Below the pieces are notes generated by a model that ran no database searches, was not told the origin of the DNA, and saw only the letters and a list, made by a program, of their open reading frames with translations. A stretch of DNA of 64,000 nucleotides, from positions 22,142,750 through 22,206,749 of the forward strand of contig NW_024041373.1 in the NCBI RefSeq assembly GCF_014851395.1, read 5' to 3'. How positions within the stretch are numbered: the stretch's first letter is position 1; the number at the start of each line of letters is the position of its first letter. Below, one piece after another: positions 61,113 to 64,000 of this stretch. A program made the position numbers and the translations under genes. Source of the stretch: Micropterus salmoides (taxonomy: Eukaryota; Chordata; Actinopteri; Centrarchiformes; Centrarchidae).

Positions 61113-61394
61113 TTGGCTGATATCCCGTTTTTAAGCTGCTGATAATGTTCTCTCTCGACCATCAAAAGGCCGGTCGAATAAACAAGAGGAGACAGGGAAC
61201 TAAGCTCTTATTGTGAATAGAGTCATGACCGTCTCCCTCTCTAACGCTTTCTCTCTTCCTTTCTTTGCTCCCTGCCATCGTGGTAGTTTAGCCGAGGCCT
61301 GTGGTTTGTCAAGGGATCAAGCCCAAGCAGCTTGACTGGCAGAGCTCTAATGAAACACTTTTGGCCCGCAAAGGATATGTGCGCTTGAGTGGGT

Positions 61395-61442
61395 ATGTGT
61401 GTGTGTGTGTGTGTGTGGGTATGTGTGTGTGTGTGTGTGTGT
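61395..61442. repeat. (GT)n microsatellite with GGGTAT interruptions
   Basis: Two GT blocks separated by GGGTAT. Confidence 0.95.
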
Positions 61443-62291
61443 ATGGGTACTCAGTAAAGCATCCTCTCTGTCTTTATACACCAGCTGAGCCAGTGTATTT
61501 GAACATCCTGCTGATATCACCATAAACACATGGAGTCACACACACAACACATGCACAAGCAGTGAAGTGTACTTGGTAGTGACGTGACCGATGGCAATAG
61601 GATACACTCGCTATCATAGATATGCAGAGGAGAGCAGTGGCAGGAAATGCCATCAGATGGTCGGATGAGTGGAGAAAAATGCAGGGCTCTACAAAAACAT
61701 CTACTTTTTTGTAAGACGAGAACTCAGCAATAGCTAGAGTACTGTAGTCAATAAATAACACATATCTCATGTATCGCTACACCAGCAGGAGCATATTGTT
61801 AGAGTGATTTCATGATTATAGTTTGGAGTATCAGTTCCGTTTAGAAAGTATAGAAATTGTAAAGGAGGAGGGTTGAAAGGTGTACGGTTTTTTTAGGAAT
61901 TTATGTTGTTTGTATTTTTGTGTGTATGTGTGTGTGGTGGAAGGAATAGTAGACTCTGCAGAATAGTAACAATAATAATCATAATAAACTTACCCTGTAT
62001 AGAAGATACAAAGTGCTCTCTAAGGAAAAGATGACAGAATTAAATCAAGTGTGAGCAGAATCATCAAACATGGGGCCAATAAAATACTGTTAAAAGTAGT
62101 GCTATAAAATGATAAAAGCAAAGAGATAAAACCAGATTAAATATATTAAATATTTATATTTATATATTTTATGTAATGCCTCTCCTATTGTGAAAGAATG
62201 TGTGTTTTGTCTTTATATCTGCGTAGTGGACACATATGGTGGGCACAGGCAATTGCAGAAAACTAATAGCACAACTGTGCAATCAGATATT

Positions 62292-62570
62292 CAGTGGTGG
62301 AAGAATTATTCAGATCCTTTACTTAAGTAAAGGTACTAATACCACACTTTGAAAATAATCCACTACAACTTAAAGTCTGCATTCAAAACTTTAAAAGAAA
62401 AGGTATATAAGTTATATCAGCAAAATGCTCTTAAGATATGAAAAGTAAAAGTACATATTATGCAGTGTGTTACTATTATATATAATGTTTCTGGATTAAT
62501 ATTACTGCTGCATTAATGTGTATGTTGCATTTTGCTGCTGTAGATGTTTAAGGTTGTAATTTTACTGCTG
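62292..62570 (+). mobile_element. hAT-like MITE fragment
   Basis: Begins CAGTGGTGGAAGAATTATTC and GATCCTTTACTTAAGTAAAG, recognisable as a common teleost MITE with CAGTGGTGGAAG termini. The right terminus was not found, so it is truncated. Confidence 0.6.
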
Positions 62571-63839
62571 TCCAGTGAGAACCACACATCTCTAAAAAGT
62601 CCACTTGACTTGAGTTCAGAAAAATAGTCCAGCTTTGTGACGATGCATTTTCCAGCTAGCGAGAAGGGTTTTTATACTCAATTCACATACACCTCCAGTA
62701 ATTATTTGATATGCCAAAAAAAATCTTTTGCAGGTTTAAGAAAGTATTAAGAATACTGCCTGATGTCAGAGAATTAGGTAGAAAAAGAAAAAGAACCAAA
62801 GTCTGCAATGAGTGCAGGTAGGTTTGGTATTGTTACAATTAAAAGTGAGTATGAAAAAAATGTTGATTTGTTTCCAAATTTAGGGCAAACCTGTCTCAAT
62901 TTGTCGCTTCTCTTTTACAGGAAAACAGATGCCCTCTGAACAGGGCAGACTCTAAAAGGGGTCAAAAGAAGCTAAAGCGATAAACTAATTTCCCTCATTC
63001 TTATGCTGAACCAGCAAACAAATGTCTTTAAGTCTTTCCACTGTCTTCCACCCACTCAATGCTGCATGTATCTAAATACTCACAGTTTCAGAGCTGACAA
63101 AGACATTCTTTTGCTTAGACAGTGCATGTAGCACTGTTGTGTGTGTCATATGCAACCATTGTGCTACCAACTGAAAGGCTAGAGAAGGTCTTTAACAGGC
63201 TGAGAGTGAATGGAGTAACACAGGGTTGATTGGGTTGGTTAACGTGGGCTCAGGTCTCCTCATGGTCAGCATGGCTCTCATGTCATTTTAATTGGACTAT
63301 CATTGACTTATTGATTTGAGAGCCTGGCTGGGATCAATGGAAACAGCTGCATTGAGTGGATATGGGGGTGTGGGTATGAAGAGAGAGAGAGAGTGAGAGA
63401 AAGTAGATGAGGAGTGCATGATAATGGCTGTTGTATCTGTTAAAACGATAATGACCTTTTATTAATTATCAAAACACAAGATGATGTTCTTGAGATTTTA
63501 CTGCAGATACACCAGAATGTGTGCTGAGAAAATGGTGAATTTGCATTTCAGAGTTTCTACTGCTGCAGTGCTATCAGTTTTATACTGTACACTCCTCATT
63601 ACAAAAGATAATACACAACAAGCAGTCACTGTTCACACAGACATCTTCGAGTCCTTGGTGCATGGAAGTAAGCTTTGGTTTATTAATTACTGAGATACAG
63701 AATTTCTTGTGAAAGAAATAACAGTACGGGTCAGACTGTACAACAGTTTCATTGCAAAGTAAAGGTCAATCAAACTCAGAGGTTCTGTTCTGCAAAACAC
63801 TTTCGTAGCACAAGGGTAAAGTCTCATCGCTGGAGATTT

Positions 63840-63945
63840 AAAGGGTCGGTTCACCCAAATTGTAAAGAAGCTTATTTTCTCACTTACTCCCTTACTCTGT
63901 TGAGCCATGCAGATTGTTTTGCTTTCAATGATGTCTGCCTCCATA
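63840..63945. repeat. dispersed repeat (GGTTCACCCAAAT family)
   Basis: GGTCGGTTCACCCAAATTGT and TTATTTTCTCACTTACTCCC match a common teleost repeat and the copy at 43800. Confidence 0.5.
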
Positions 63946-64000
63946 GTGCAGGGCAGCTCTCTCTCTTCCTGTCTTTGTGCTAAGTTAAGCTAATTAGCTA

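Larger units (their letters stand above)
54070..64000. other. right-hand region, no recognised gene
   Basis: Apart from the repeats listed, open frames up to 152 codons occur (56251-56709, 57697-58086, 58245-58634). They are microsatellite- or repeat-based, or show no family signature or splice-bounded structure. Likely intergenic, or intron of a gene outside the window. Confidence 0.5.

Overview
The window is nuclear DNA from a bony fish, most likely a spiny-rayed teleost. Three signs support this: compact multi-exon vertebrate genes with GT/AG splice sites, very abundant (CA)n, (GATA)n and related microsatellites, and many dispersed repeats of teleost type (L2/CR1-like LINE ends, a tRNA-derived SINE, hAT-like MITEs). 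Most long open frames are translated microsatellites or repeats. The real genes are split into short exons and were rebuilt by joining splice sites in frame.

Layout. (1) 1-24780, minus strand: srbd1, the eukaryotic relative of bacterial Tex. Thirteen coding exons (11207-24780) give an uninterrupted frame of about 667 residues, running from the start codon through the N-terminal Tex helices to the YqgF/RNase H-like domain. The HhH and S1 exons are not visible and should lie beyond the left edge, so bases 1-11206 appear to be one long intron full of repeats. (2) 24781-26785: the divergent intergenic region between srbd1 and cd74. (3) 26786-31605, plus strand: a cd74 (MHC class II invariant chain) gene of six coding exons and 203 residues. 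It is preceded by a recognisable X1-X2-Y box module of the kind used by the RFX/CIITA/NF-Y enhanceosome. The protein has a cytosolic tail, a membrane anchor, a CLIP-like segment and a thyroglobulin type-1 domain, but no exon for the usual trimerisation domain. (4) 33038-34296, minus strand: a three-exon gene for a 103-residue protein, the orthologue of the human SLC35A4 upstream-ORF microprotein. The SLC35A4 transporter frame that follows it in the mammalian mRNA is not found here. The gene is tail-to-tail with cd74. (5) 34400-64000: about 29 kb with no recognised gene. It holds microsatellites, MITEs, a SINE, two weak candidate first exons (39597 and 52760, plus strand) and possible regulatory islands.

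The genes share no obvious pathway. SRBD1 is a predicted nucleic-acid-binding protein, CD74 an antigen-presentation chaperone, and the microprotein a reported mitochondrial inner-membrane protein. The most interesting points are the microprotein gene standing apart from SLC35A4, the CD74 that lacks a trimerisation domain, and an srbd1 3' splice site built almost entirely from (TG)n(CG)n repeat.
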